Assembly: GCA_035388825.1 (NCBI GenBank)
Contig: DAOOQQ010000006.1
Coordinates: 39,551-103,550, forward strand
Source of the DNA: MWAR01 sp035388825
GTDB lineage: Bacteria; Muiribacteriota; Ozemobacteria; Ozemobacterales; Ozemobacteraceae
Reading direction: 5' to 3'
DNA length: 64,000 nucleotides
A program made the translations under genes and the position numbers. Below the pieces are notes generated by a model. That model had not been told where the DNA came from, did not search any database, and saw only the letters and a program-made list of their open reading frames with translations. Each line of letters starts with the position of its first letter. The stretch's first letter is position 1. Below are positions 1-8,284 of the stretch, piece after piece.

Positions 1-730
1 GCTCGCGGTTGATCTCGATGAACTCGAAGAACTTGGCGAGATGGTCGTAAATATCGCGGAAGTAATAGATCGCCTTCTCGCTGACGAATGGCGAGTCGCG
101 GCGGCAGATCTTGATCAGGATCTCGCGTTCGTTGAACAGGCTTTTCCGGAGGGTCAGCAGGGTCGATCGGAGCCGCATCAGGTGCTCGGGCTGGAAATCC
201 GGCTTCTCGCCCAGGATGCTCTCCTCGATCCGGTCCACCTCTTCCTGGATGGATTCTATGACGTTGAATTTTTTATCGACGATATAGTCGAGGATGAGCT
301 GCAGCAGGAAGTCGGGACCCCGGTTCACCTCCGACATGCCGCGGAAGACCGCTTCGTCGAGCTTGTCGAAAAATGACGGATTCAGAGCCTTGAAACCGCG
401 GACGGTGATCAGGTAATTCGCCCCGACGAGAAAATCGATCTCGTCGATCGTCAGCTCTTCATTTGTATAGTTATAGCAATTGAATAGAACGAACGTGTTC
501 TTCTCGAAGTTCTCGGTCTTGGGGATCTGATCGTCGTCGAGACAGTCCTCGACGCTCAGTTGATGGATGCCGAACGGCTCGATCAGCTCGTCGAAGGTTT
601 CCCTGACGGGGTCGATCAGGTCGATCCAGACATACTCGCCCTTCTTCTGGAACTGCAGCGCCTCGCTCACCGAGCCGAGCCGGGCGACTTTCCCCTTCCT
701 GGGGATATGAAAAAAACGGGTTTCTGCCAT
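1..730 (-). CDS. corA: CorA-family Mg2+/Co2+ transporter (N-terminal part, truncated by window edge)
   Basis: The reverse strand reads open from the ATG at 730 (protein begins MAETRFFHIPRKGK) to the window edge, giving about 243 residues with no stop. The order of segments matches the cytoplasmic N-terminal domain of CorA: an acidic stretch WIDLIDPVRETFDELIEPF, then LSVEDCLDDDQIPK, then a long helical region with EEVDRIEE and LRSTLLTLRKSL. CorA forms a pentameric inner-membrane channel for divalent cations. The two C-terminal membrane helices and the GMN signature would lie beyond base 1, so transport function cannot be confirmed here. It is transcribed away from the pilus operon and separated from it by a REP-like repeat and a terminator. 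Confidence 0.85.
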   Translation of the reverse strand, partial: MAETRFFHIPRKGKVARLGSVSEALQFQKKGEYVWIDLIDPVRETFDELIEPFGIHQLSVEDCLDDDQIPKTENFEKNTFVLFNCYNYTNEELTIDEIDFLVGANYLITVRGFKALNPSFFDKLDEAVFRGMSEVNRGPDFLLQLILDYIVDKKFNVIESIQEEVDRIEESILGEKPDFQPEHLMRLRSTLLTLRKSLFNEREILIKICRRDSPFVSEKAIYYFRDIYDHLAKFFEFIEINRE

Positions 731-814
731 GATCATCCTCTCCGTTCGTTGTGAACCCGCTCACATTTCATCACAAACCCCGCCACGGGTCAAAACCAGC
801 ATTCCACGAAGGAC

Positions 815-853
815 GGGCGGATCGCGATCCGCCCCTACGGAACGGGCGTTCCG
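815..853. repeat. Palindromic REP-like intergenic element
   Basis: Bases 815-834 form a perfect 20-base palindrome with half-site GGGCGGATCG. It is followed at 838-853 by a second palindrome with arms CGGAAC and GTTCCG around GGGC. The pair lies in the 180-base gap between corA and the secretin operon. GGGCGGAT..ATCCGCCC elements are a common kind of dispersed intergenic repeat in GC-rich genomes; only one copy occurs in this window. Confidence 0.6.
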
Positions 854-862
854 CCCGGAAAT

Positions 863-892
863 GAAAAAACGCCCCGGCGACTGCCGGGGCGT
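863..892 (-). terminator. Rho-independent terminator of the pilus operon
   Basis: A perfect 10-base stem (ACGCCCCGGC 869-878 with GCCGGGGCGT 883-892) closes a GACT loop. On the minus strand it is followed by a run of T residues (A-run 863-869 on the plus strand). It sits 21 bases after the secretin stop codon, so it ends the pilM-to-secretin transcript. Confidence 0.85.
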
Positions 893-912
893 AATGATCG
901 GATGTGGTTCTA

Positions 913-2307
913 TCAGAAGGTGGTGTCGAACGCGTTGTCGAACGCGTCACCCGCGGTTCCGGCGGGCTGGGCGGCCGGGGCCGGCTTGGCGGCGGGCATC
1001 GGCTCACTGCTCGCTTCGGGCACGATGCTGGTCGGCGCTGCCGACTCGATGCTCTGGGCGATGATGTGCGGGGTGATCAGGATGATCAGTTCTTGCGACT
1101 GGCCCGTCTTGCCGTTGTAGTTGAACAGCGACTTCACGATCGGGATGTTGCCCAGCAGCGGGATCTTGTTCTTTTCACGGGACTCTTCATCGCGGATCAG
1201 GCCGCCGATGAGGATCTCTTCGCCGTCGCGCACGCGCACGGTGGTCTTGGCGGAACGGGTGCCGATGACCGGATACATGCCGTTGTTCGACCAGGATTCG
1301 ACGAAGGAGACTTCGGGTTCGGCATCGACCGTGATGTAGCCGTCATCGTTGATGCGCGGGGTGATCTTGAGCTTGATACCGGTGTCTTTTTCCTTCGGGG
1401 GCTGGTCGGCGCCGCCGGGGTAGATGACCTTGGTGCCCACGACGATGTTGGCTTCCTGGCCGTTGACCGCCGCGATCTTCGGGTTGCTGAGAACCTTCGT
1501 CTCGCGCTGGGTCTCGAGGGCGTTGACCGTGGCCTGGAACAGCAGCGTGTCGCGGTAGAAGTCGCCGAGGCCGAACAGCTCACCCTGCGGATCCGTAAAC
1601 CCGCCCTGATACAGGGTCGAGTCGGGGTTCTGGGCGAAGTATTCCTTCGTGGCGAACACGGTCGGGCTGTTGTCGAGCGGCTGCGCGTTGTCCTTGGTGC
1701 CCGTCTTCCAGGCGAAGCCAAGGCGCTTGGCGGCGTTCGTGTTCACTTCGACGATCTTCGCTTCCATCATGACCTGATGGACCGGCGTGTCGATCGTCTC
1801 GATCAGCTTCTTCACCTCGTCGAGGATGTCCTTGCCGCCCGACACGATGACCGCGTTGATGCGCTCGTCGGTGGCGACCTTGACGTCCTTCTTGATGGTC
1901 TGGGCGATGATCTTGCTGACGTCACCGGCCTTGGCGTACTGCAGGCGCTTGGTGATGGTCAGACCCTTTTCGAAGGCCTCGATGAGCTTCTTCTCGTCGG
2001 CCAGGATCCAGGTGTTGCCGATCTTGCGGACGGCGAACCCGTTGGTCTTGGCGATGAGCTGCATCGCTTCCTCGTAGTAGACGTCCGTCAGGCGAACCGT
2101 GACGTTGCCGCGGACGCTCTTCTCCGCGATGATGTTCGTGCCGGACTTCTGGGCGATGATCTTGATGATCTCGCGGATGTCCGTGTCGCGGAAGTCGAGG
2201 GAGATGTTGTCCTCTGCCGAAGCGGGCTGCCCCCAGAGGGACGCCAGCATGGCAGCGGCCACCATCGTGTACTTGAGGCCCTTACCAGTTTTCTTCGTGG
2301 AATTCAT
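913..2307 (-). CDS. pilQ: Type IV pilus secretin (PilQ/GspD family, short form)
   Basis: 464 residues. An N-terminal signal peptide (about 1-31, ending near QPASA) is followed by a secretin N0/STN domain (about 35-100, LDFRDTDIREIIKIIAQ) and one N1/KH-like domain (about 105-170, RLQYAKAGDVSKIIAQ). The C-terminal secretin pore domain (about 180-420) has the typical VRVRDGEEILIGGLI and IPLLGNIPIVKSLF segments. Secretins form the outer-membrane gated channel through which the pilus passes. Typical PilQ proteins are longer because of N-terminal AMIN domains; none are present here, which may be why two PilP-like proteins precede it. It overlaps the upstream PilP-like gene by 4 bases (ATGA) and is last in the operon. 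Confidence 0.92.
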   Translation of the reverse strand: MNSTKKTGKGLKYTMVAAAMLASLWGQPASAEDNISLDFRDTDIREIIKIIAQKSGTNIIAEKSVRGNVTVRLTDVYYEEAMQLIAKTNGFAVRKIGNTWILADEKKLIEAFEKGLTITKRLQYAKAGDVSKIIAQTIKKDVKVATDERINAVIVSGGKDILDEVKKLIETIDTPVHQVMMEAKIVEVNTNAAKRLGFAWKTGTKDNAQPLDNSPTVFATKEYFAQNPDSTLYQGGFTDPQGELFGLGDFYRDTLLFQATVNALETQRETKVLSNPKIAAVNGQEANIVVGTKVIYPGGADQPPKEKDTGIKLKITPRINDDGYITVDAEPEVSFVESWSNNGMYPVIGTRSAKTTVRVRDGEEILIGGLIRDEESREKNKIPLLGNIPIVKSLFNYNGKTGQSQELIILITPHIIAQSIESAAPTSIVPEASSEPMPAAKPAPAAQPAGTAGDAFDNAFDTTF

Positions 2308-2810
2308 TCTTTTCCACCTCCGATCGGAAATGTCCGACGCATCTGTTCCTGAATTGAATACACGACGACATTGTCAGACAAGATATCGACAACTTTGAAC
2401 GATCCATCCACTGTCATTTCTTTGAAAACGACATAAGATTTTTGTTTGTATTCGATCATCGCCAGCCGTTCGTCGTCGTTGCCGCAGATTCCCGTGACCC
2501 TGATCTGGAGCGGTGGAATCACCGGCTTGATTTCGACCGCCTGCGTCGCGGGCGGGGGAGTGACGCTCTCCTCCTGTTTGGGAGGCACGGGCTTGGTGAC
2601 CAGGGGTTTGAACGGGTCTTTGTCGGAATTGGCCGGCGCGAACGAGTGCTCCTGCGCGAGGGCTGCGACCCCTTCCGTCTCGTCGGCATCCGCCGGAACC
2701 GCCGTCTGAGCGGCCGCCGGGGAGCCGGCGAGAACCGTCAGAAGCAGGCCCAGGGCTGCCGGAGAGAGGCCCAGGAAGCCGAAGTTGAACCGTCTGGCGT
2801 ACTGCTGCAT
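2304..2810 (-). CDS. PilP-like pilus assembly protein, second tandem copy
   Basis: 168 residues: signal peptide (about 1-35), a linker with Pro-rich stretches, then a C-terminal beta domain (about 90-168). It shares with the upstream neighbour the segments DPFKPLV, an almost identical VTGICGND.ERLA block and the C-terminus EQMRRTFPIG. The C-terminal domain position in the operon (between PilO and secretin) and its fold-like pattern fit PilP, the periplasmic protein linking PilN/PilO to the secretin. The start lies 8 bases after the stop of the first copy. It looks like a tandem duplicate that has diverged mainly in the linker. Confidence 0.75.
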   Translation of the reverse strand: MQQYARRFNFGFLGLSPAALGLLLTVLAGSPAAAQTAVPADADETEGVAALAQEHSFAPANSDKDPFKPLVTKPVPPKQEESVTPPPATQAVEIKPVIPPLQIRVTGICGNDDERLAMIEYKQKSYVVFKEMTVDGSFKVVDILSDNVVVYSIQEQMRRTFPIGGGKE

Positions 2811-2818
2811 ACCGTTTC

Positions 2819-3544
2819 TCAGTCCTTGCCGCCGCTGCCAATGGGGAAGGTGCGGCGCATCTGTTCCTTGTTCGAGTAGATCACGAGCCGGTCACTCATG
2901 ACGTCAACCACTTTGAACTTGCCATCGATCACCTGGTCCTTCTGGACGGTGTAGGGCTTGCCTTCGAAGGTGATCAGGGCCAGCCGCTCGTTGTCATTGC
3001 CGCAGACGCCGGTCACGACGAGCTGGATCGGCTTGGGCGGCGGCGGCGGCGGCGGGGCCGAAGAGGATTTCGGGATCGAGGAGGGCGGCGGCGGCGGGGG
3101 CAGCACGACCTTCTTCTCGACCAGGGGCTTGAACGGATCTTTCGAGGGGTTGCTGGGGGTGAACTTGTGGTTCGCCGCCAGCATCTCGATCTGCTCGGGC
3201 TCGTCGACGGCGGGTGCCGCGGCATTCGCCGCATCGCCCGCGCCTTCGGCGCCGATGTTGCCAGCGGCGGCCTCCGCCGGAGGCTCACCGGGAGCTTCTT
3301 CAGGATTGGCCGGGGTTTCGGCCCCGCCGGCTGCGGCATCGGCGGGCGGCGTGCTGCCACCCGCATCGGCCGAGCCGCCACCGGCATCGCCGGTGCCGCC
3401 CGCATCGGACGGGGCGCTCGCATCGGTGTTCGGAATGTTGAAGTCATCGGCGCCCTGGCCGTAGACCAGCCGTGGGCCGGCCGCAAGCAGGAGGGCCGAC
3501 AGTGCCAGGACGAACAGCAGTCTGGAACCAGTCCTTGTTCTCAT
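2819..3544 (-). CDS. PilP-like pilus assembly protein with long Ala/Gly/Pro linker, first tandem copy
   Basis: 241 residues from the ATG at 3544, chosen because a strong GAGGAGG ribosome site lies just upstream and a signal peptide (RLLFVLALSALLLAAG) follows directly. A low-complexity Asp/Ala/Gly/Pro region (about 30-120) leads into the DPFKPLV motif, a proline run of eight or more residues, and a C-terminal domain (about 165-241) with VTGVCGNDNERLALI and EQMRRTFPIGSG. This domain is clearly homologous to that of the next gene. Position directly after pilO supports a PilP-type role bridging the inner-membrane complex and the secretin across the periplasm. Confidence 0.75.
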   Translation of the reverse strand: MRTRTGSRLLFVLALSALLLAAGPRLVYGQGADDFNIPNTDASAPSDAGGTGDAGGGSADAGGSTPPADAAAGGAETPANPEEAPGEPPAEAAAGNIGAEGAGDAANAAAPAVDEPEQIEMLAANHKFTPSNPSKDPFKPLVEKKVVLPPPPPPSSIPKSSSAPPPPPPPKPIQLVVTGVCGNDNERLALITFEGKPYTVQKDQVIDGKFKVVDVMSDRLVIYSNKEQMRRTFPIGSGGKD

Positions 3545-3564
3545 ATATGCCTCCTCGTTGCCGA

Positions 3565-4125
3565 TCAGTAGGCGCCGCCCATGATGTAGACCTTGGCGCT
3601 CAGGTTTACAGTCAGAAGCGGGGCTTTCGACTTGGTGTCGGTTTCGGCGGACACCGAGATGTTGATCGAGCCGGCTGCGAGATTCACGATCTTGCGCTTT
3701 TCCATGATGGTCAGGAAGTTCCCGATGTCCTGGAAGGTGCCCAGAAGGCCCACTTCCACCGGCAGCTCGGACCACTGTTCCGCGCGGACCAGCGGGGAGA
3801 TGCGGATATCCTGGAACTTCACGTTGAACTTGTTGGCGATCGCTTCGGTCGAGTCGAGCAGCTTGGGAACGACGGTTCCGAGCTGATTCGATTCCATCTC
3901 GAGCTTCTTCTTTTCTTCCGTCAGCTTGGCGATCGACTCGTTGATGCGGGCGATCTCGTCGGCGACGTTCCGGATCTCGTCCTTCTTCCGTTCCAGATCC
4001 TTGATGTCGTTCTCGAGCTTGGTCCGGATCTCCATCGTCGGTTCCCAGTAGTACATCCAGAACGCACCACCGGCACCGGCCGCCGCGAACACGATGATCA
4101 TGATGACGACTGCGAAGTTATTCAT
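3565..4125 (-). CDS. pilO: Type IV pilus inner-membrane protein PilO
   Basis: 186 residues: one N-terminal membrane helix (about 5-27, FAVVIMIIVFAAAGAGGAF), a coiled coil (about 36-85, rich in Glu/Lys) and a ferredoxin-like C-terminal domain (about 95-180) with LLGTFQDIGNFLTIME, the characteristic PilO pattern. PilO pairs with PilN to form the alignment complex between the cytoplasmic PilM ring and the secretin. It starts 11 bases after pilN and is followed 20 bases later by the first PilP-like gene. Confidence 0.88.
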   Translation of the reverse strand: MNNFAVVIMIIVFAAAGAGGAFWMYYWEPTMEIRTKLENDIKDLERKKDEIRNVADEIARINESIAKLTEEKKKLEMESNQLGTVVPKLLDSTEAIANKFNVKFQDIRISPLVRAEQWSELPVEVGLLGTFQDIGNFLTIMEKRKIVNLAAGSINISVSAETDTKSKAPLLTVNLSAKVYIMGGAY

Positions 4126-4136
4126 GGTTCGCTCCC

Positions 4137-4727
4137 TCAGTTCTTTCCGACGTCCCGCTTGATGCGGCAGGTAATGTCGAACCGCCAGACGGGAGCTTTC
4201 TCATAGGTGTTTTTGTTGGCGTTGCTGAGGAAGACTTCCTCGAAGTAGGCGTGGCCCTGGAGCTGCTTGATGAAGTTCTGGATGCCGAGGGTCAGCCGGT
4301 TGTTGTCCTTGCCGGGCTGTTCGGAACAGGCATACCCGGTGAGCTGCACGCGCCGGTCCGAGTCGATGCGCAGGTTCGTGATCCAGACGGTCTTGTCGGG
4401 AACCACGGTGGTCAGGGAAGAGAACACTTCCGACCACTGGAGCAGGTTCGCGCCGGAAAGCTGCTTGAGCTGCTCGATCTGGGCTTCCAGATTCCGCTTG
4501 TCCTGCTCGAGCCGGTCGCGCTGTTCCAGCTTGTCCTTGTCCTTGCGCACTTCCTCTTCGAGCGTCTTCTTCTGCTCTTCGAGGTCGGTGTTGTAGGTCT
4601 CGATCCAGACCGTGCCGAAGTAGAACAGCACGAGGATGCCAGCCAGCGCGATCACGAGGAAGATCGCCGCGAACGGGATCTGGATCGGCTTGCGCCGCTT
4701 AATGGTGATGAGGTTTACTTTGATCAT
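4137..4727 (-). CDS. pilN: Type IV pilus inner-membrane protein PilN
   Basis: 196 residues. The first residues MIKVNLI match the conserved N-terminal cytoplasmic peptide of PilN that docks on PilM (consensus around INLLP). A membrane helix follows (about 18-40), then a coiled coil (about 48-95) and a C-terminal Fimbrial-assembly domain (about 100-190, VPDKTVWITNLRIDSDRRVQLTG). Only 3 bases separate it from pilM, so co-translation is likely. Confidence 0.9.
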   Translation of the reverse strand: MIKVNLITIKRRKPIQIPFAAIFLVIALAGILVLFYFGTVWIETYNTDLEEQKKTLEEEVRKDKDKLEQRDRLEQDKRNLEAQIEQLKQLSGANLLQWSEVFSSLTTVVPDKTVWITNLRIDSDRRVQLTGYACSEQPGKDNNRLTLGIQNFIKQLQGHAYFEEVFLSNANKNTYEKAPVWRFDITCRIKRDVGKN

Positions 4728-4730
4728 CGT

Positions 4731-5819
4731 TTATTCCACCACCCCTCTGAGCGCCAAACCGATGGCGACGGTGAATCGTTGCAGGTTGTTGTAGAGAACG
4801 TCGGTGTCGGGCACGGTCACCGAGATGCCCTCGAGCGGGTTGCCCATGGCCACGTCGACGCCGAGCTCGTTGCTGATGTAGGTGTTGAACCCCTTAAGGT
4901 TCGAGGAGCCGCCCGAGAGGATGATCCGGTGGATCAGGGGCTCGCGGGACTGGGCCTTGAAGTAGTCGAACGAGCGGCGGATTTCCGAGGCCAGCTCCTC
5001 GACCGTCGTCTTCACGACCTCGGCGACCTCGTTGCCGCCCGCGTCGTTGATGTTGACTTCGGCCTCGTTGAACTTGATCTGCTCGGCCTGCTCGAACTCC
5101 TGCTTCATCACGTTCATGATCATCTGCGTGATGTTGTTGCCGGCGATCGGGATGTTGCGGGTGAACATCAGCACCCCCGACTTGAGCACCGAGATGTTCG
5201 TGGTGCGCGCCCCCGAATCGATGATCGCCACAACCTCGCCGCCTTCCGCGGCGTTCGCGGTGAGCAGGATCGAGTTCTCCAGGGCGTTGATCGCGGCGAT
5301 CGTGTCGACGTCGATCACCTCGGGAGTCGAGCCGCCGCCCTTGAGGACGTCGAGGTAGCTGTTCACCAGCTCCTTCTGCGCCACGACGAGCAGGATCGAA
5401 TACTTGCCGCCGCCCTCTTCCTCGGCGAGTTCGGCGAGCTTCGCATGGGTGATGCTGACCTCGTCGATCGCGTACGGAACGTACTGCTCGGCTTCAATGC
5501 GGACGGTTTGCTCGAGCTCATCGTCGCTCATGATCGGCAGCTTGGTGAAGCGCATGATCACGTTCTGACCCGAGATCGAGGCAAAGGACCGATCCGGCCG
5601 GATCTTGGAGCTTTTCAGCATATCCTTGATCACGGCTGCGATCGACTGCGGGTCTCGGATATTGCCTTCCTCGATTGCCGAGGGGGGTACAGGCGCTATC
5701 GCATATCCCGTCAGTTCCGGACCCGAGGGGGTCTTCTTGAGCTGGACGATCTTCACCGTCGAGGTGCCGATGTCTATGCCCACCGAGGTGTTGCTTGTCC
5801 CGAAGGTAAACAAGCCCAT
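4731..5819 (-). CDS. pilM: Type IV pilus actin-like ATPase PilM
   Basis: 362 residues from the ATG at 5819. This start is preferred over an in-frame TTG 15 bases upstream because GGAGG sits about 7 bases before it. Actin/FtsA fold motifs are visible: phosphate-1 loop VGIDIGTSTVKIVQLK (about 13-28), phosphate-2 IDSGARTTNISVL (about 197-209) and adenosine motif ILSGGSSNLKGF (about 300-311). PilM is the cytoplasmic ring component of the type IV pilus machine and binds the PilN N-terminus. It is the first gene of the operon pilM-N-O-P-P-secretin. Confidence 0.93.
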   Translation of the reverse strand: MGLFTFGTSNTSVGIDIGTSTVKIVQLKKTPSGPELTGYAIAPVPPSAIEEGNIRDPQSIAAVIKDMLKSSKIRPDRSFASISGQNVIMRFTKLPIMSDDELEQTVRIEAEQYVPYAIDEVSITHAKLAELAEEEGGGKYSILLVVAQKELVNSYLDVLKGGGSTPEVIDVDTIAAINALENSILLTANAAEGGEVVAIIDSGARTTNISVLKSGVLMFTRNIPIAGNNITQMIMNVMKQEFEQAEQIKFNEAEVNINDAGGNEVAEVVKTTVEELASEIRRSFDYFKAQSREPLIHRIILSGGSSNLKGFNTYISNELGVDVAMGNPLEGISVTVPDTDVLYNNLQRFTVAIGLALRGVVE

Positions 5820-5880
5820 GCGTGGTTCCTCCAAGGTCGGCCTGGCCGCCGGTCTGTCCGGGCCGCGAACTGATGATTCT

Positions 5881-5898
5881 ACAGAACGTCAGTTCTGT
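5881..5898. promoter_or_regulatory. Inverted repeat upstream of the pilM operon
   Basis: ACAGAAC and GTTCTGT form perfect 7-base arms around GTCA, about 60 bases upstream of the pilM start. On the minus strand a TAGAAT hexamer overlaps its downstream edge, so the repeat would overlap the operon promoter. The core GAAC-N4-GTTC equals the LexA box of many non-gamma-proteobacterial phyla, but the same core also occurs by chance inside the REP element at 840-851. Confidence 0.4.
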
Positions 5899-5956
5899 AT
5901 CGACCTCATCTCGTAATTTCCTGAGAGCTGATCCGGAGTATTTTTCGGGAATCGCG

Positions 5957-7387
5957 TCATCGTTGCCTCCGAACCGGGTCATAGCGCAGAAGACGCAGCG
6001 AAACGTGGGAATAATACAAGGCCAGGATCTGCCGGTACGACCACCGGCGCTTTCCGAGCTCGATCGCACCCGCCTGGCACAGCCCGACCTGGTGCCCGTA
6101 TCCGCGCCCATGAATCGTGATGCCGTTGCGGGCCGCGGTGCCCTGATTCAAGGGTAGACCCCGGTTGACAGAGGTGTCAAGGGTGCGGGGGATTCCGCTG
6201 ATCACGATCCAGCCGGATGTCGGCCGCCGCATCCGGCGGATGCCCGCCGCGGTCTGGACGACGAGCTGGGGCGGCCCGCTGAGCCGGCCACCCGCGAACA
6301 GCCGGATACTGCCGTTTCCCGCGGGCCTGGTGCCGGGGGTGGCGGGAACTGCCGTGGCCTGGGCCTGAACCGCCCCCTGCTGGGGAAGAACGAACGTCGT
6401 GCTGGGAAGATTGAACAGCCTTCGGAACGTGGTGCCCTTCACGCGCAGTTCGCCCTTGTCGGTGCGGAGCCGGACCTGCTCGACGCGGTCGAGGGGGGCC
6501 GGGGAGACGATTTCGGCCGCATACAGGCTCGAAAAGGACAGCCCTTCGGCTGCGAGGCCCTTGCGGAGCCTGTCGAGGCCGATCTGCTCGGTCCAGCGGT
6601 ATTTGGAGGCGGCTTTGCAGTAGTCGCACCGCACGCGACGCAGATACCGGGTGGGCGCCCCGCCGTAGACCTTTTCGTTGTCCGAGGTCATGCCGCCGCA
6701 GGCCGCGTGATACATCGTCGAGATCGGCACCCCGTCACTGATCAGAATCACCCCGCGGGTGGCGTTCAGGGCCGCGTCGACGCTCGCCCGCTCAGCCTTC
6801 ACCCCATTGTATACCTGACAATGCTCGCGGTCGCACAGGTCGTAGCCTTCCTTGCCGTGCTTGCCCCGGTTCGCGATCGCCCAGGTGCGCGCGATGACCG
6901 CCTGCGCCTTGAGCGTTTCGGCCGGTGACAGCGAACCGACCTCGCTTCCCACGACCCCGCGCAGGTAATCCTCGAGCCCGACCCGGTTGATCACGCTCGC
7001 GCCGCTCTTTCCGAACGCCACCTCGAGGCTGCCGCGATAGGCACGCCCGTTGATGGACAGCGTTCCGCGTTTCGGCTGGAAACGCATCCGCCGCCCCGTC
7101 AGGGAAGGGGGCGCCGGCTTTCTGCGCGAGACGCGCCGGCTCTTCTTCGGCTCGGGTTTTTGGGCGGCCGGAACGGTCCAGGAAAACGTCTCGCCCGCCC
7201 GGAACACCTTGATCCGCCGGTTCTTCTCGTCATACTGCTCGCCACCCGACGGAAACGTGATCTTCACCGTCGGAATGCCCGCTTCGATCCCGACCCGCAG
7301 AACCGGTTCGGGCGATGCCGTCGCGGGAGAGATGCCTGCCGCCACGAGCAGGAGGGGCAGGAGGAGGCGGAGAAGTTTATTGACCAT
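5957..7387 (-). CDS. SpoIID/LytB domain protein (peptidoglycan lytic or amidase-enhancer type)
   Basis: 476 residues from ATG 7387, chosen because a signal peptide (MVNKLLRLLLPLLLVAAGISPATA) follows at once; an upstream in-frame ATG at 7429 is possible. A basic linker (about 75-100) precedes the SpoIID core (about 105-290), with GLEDYLRGVVGSEVGS, AVIARTWAI, DLCDREHCQVYNG and TMYHAACGGMTSDNE. The C-terminal GRGYGHQVGLCQAGA is also typical. SpoIID is a lytic transglycosylase acting on denuded glycan in spore formers; non-sporulating diderms carry homologues of uncertain cell-wall role. An A/T-rich patch lies at about 6805-6825. A second homologue is at 16093-17676. Confidence 0.85.
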   Translation of the reverse strand: MVNKLLRLLLPLLLVAAGISPATASPEPVLRVGIEAGIPTVKITFPSGGEQYDEKNRRIKVFRAGETFSWTVPAAQKPEPKKSRRVSRRKPAPPSLTGRRMRFQPKRGTLSINGRAYRGSLEVAFGKSGASVINRVGLEDYLRGVVGSEVGSLSPAETLKAQAVIARTWAIANRGKHGKEGYDLCDREHCQVYNGVKAERASVDAALNATRGVILISDGVPISTMYHAACGGMTSDNEKVYGGAPTRYLRRVRCDYCKAASKYRWTEQIGLDRLRKGLAAEGLSFSSLYAAEIVSPAPLDRVEQVRLRTDKGELRVKGTTFRRLFNLPSTTFVLPQQGAVQAQATAVPATPGTRPAGNGSIRLFAGGRLSGPPQLVVQTAAGIRRMRRPTSGWIVISGIPRTLDTSVNRGLPLNQGTAARNGITIHGRGYGHQVGLCQAGAIELGKRRWSYRQILALYYSHVSLRLLRYDPVRRQR

Positions 7388-7455
7388 ATAGAGATGTTTC
7401 GGCCGAATCGGCCCGCAGCATGACCCCATTCTCTCCGATCGTTTTCTGGAGCGGG

Positions 7456-7484
7456 TTTCCTGTGAGCGGATGTTGGGGTAGAAT
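7456..7484 (+). promoter_or_regulatory. Possible sigma-70 promoter for the LolA-like/ABC operon
   Basis: TTTCCT (7456-7461) and TAGAAT (7479-7484) are separated by 17 bases, 29 bases before the GTG start at 7514. The -10 is good, the -35 poor. Confidence 0.35.
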
Positions 7485-7513
7485 GTGGGAAAGATGAATC
7501 GAGAGGTCGACAG

Positions 7514-8284
7514 GTGAGAGGAGCGTTGCTGTTGCTCGTCTGGCTGCTGTTTGCCGGCGGCCCGGCGGCCGAGGCCGCCGGAGCGGCGGTCGCATCGGGC
7601 AGCCCGGCCATCGACGCCGCAGCCCTGATCCGGAAGATCGAGACCCAGTATCAGGGGCGATCCTCGCACGGCACCATCTCCATGACGATCCGGACCAGCC
7701 AGTGGAGCCGCACGCTCGTCATGGAAGCCTGGTCCGAAGGTCGGGATCGCTTTCTGACGCGCATTCTCGATCCCCGCAAGGAACGCGGAACCTGCACGCT
7801 CAAGGTCGGGAATGATATCTGGAACTATTTTCCCCGCATCGACCGTCTCGTGAAGATCCCCTCGAGCCTGATGGGCGACCGGTGGATGGGCAGTCATCTG
7901 ACCAACGACGATCTGGTCAAGGAGAACAAGGTCGACGAGCTGTATGAACTCGCCGTCGAGCGCCGGGAGGGGACGAACGTCACGATCGTCGGCGTTCCCC
8001 GGCCGGCCGCGGCCGTCGTCTGGGGGAAGATCCGGTATGAGGCGGATCTCGAACGGGAAGTCCCGGTGCGGGTCACGTATTTCGACGAGGAGAACCGGCT
8101 GGTCAGGACGATGACGTTCACGGATCTGCAGCGGATCGACGGCCGGTGGCTCCCGATGCGGTTCACCATCAGGCCCGAGGAAGAGCCGGACGAGGAGACG
8201 GTGCTGGCCTACGAGAACCTCACCTTCGACCTGCCGCTCGAACAGGGATTGTTCTCGATCCAGAGGCTGCGGCGCGCCCCGTGA
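7514..8284 (+). CDS. Outer-membrane lipoprotein-sorting (LolA-like fold) protein
   Basis: 256 residues from a GTG start with a clear signal peptide (about 1-22). The mature part is a single LolA-like beta domain. Diagnostic blocks are the early SSHGTISMTIRTSQWSRTL and the central GNDIWNYFPRIDRLVKIPSS, followed by MGDRWMGSHLTNDDLVKE, which is typical of the COG2834 family. Members bind a lipid or lipid-anchored cargo in the periplasm. It overlaps the next gene by one base (TGATG) and heads an operon with two FtsX permeases and an ATPase, so a role in moving a lipid-like substrate to or from the outer membrane is likely; the substrate is unknown. Confidence 0.85.
   Translation: MRGALLLLVWLLFAGGPAAEAAGAAVASGSPAIDAAALIRKIETQYQGRSSHGTISMTIRTSQWSRTLVMEAWSEGRDRFLTRILDPRKERGTCTLKVGNDIWNYFPRIDRLVKIPSSLMGDRWMGSHLTNDDLVKENKVDELYELAVERREGTNVTIVGVPRPAAAVVWGKIRYEADLEREVPVRVTYFDEENRLVRTMTFTDLQRIDGRWLPMRFTIRPEEEPDEETVLAYENLTFDLPLEQGLFSIQRLRRAP

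Noticed and set aside
840..851. LexA box in the REP element
   Set aside because: The GAAC-N4-GTTC core is part of a larger GC-rich palindrome between a transporter and a terminator, not at a promoter.
904..2352. Long open frame of 482 codons on the plus strand opposite the secretin gene
   Set aside because: The minus-strand secretin has clear domains, signal peptide and operon context. High GC content creates long antisense frames; this one has no ribosome site or recognisable protein.
4251..5873. 540-codon plus-strand frame opposite pilN and pilM
   Set aside because: Antisense of well-defined PilN/PilM; composition is that of a mirrored GC-rich gene (Asp/Val/Arg/Leu-rich).
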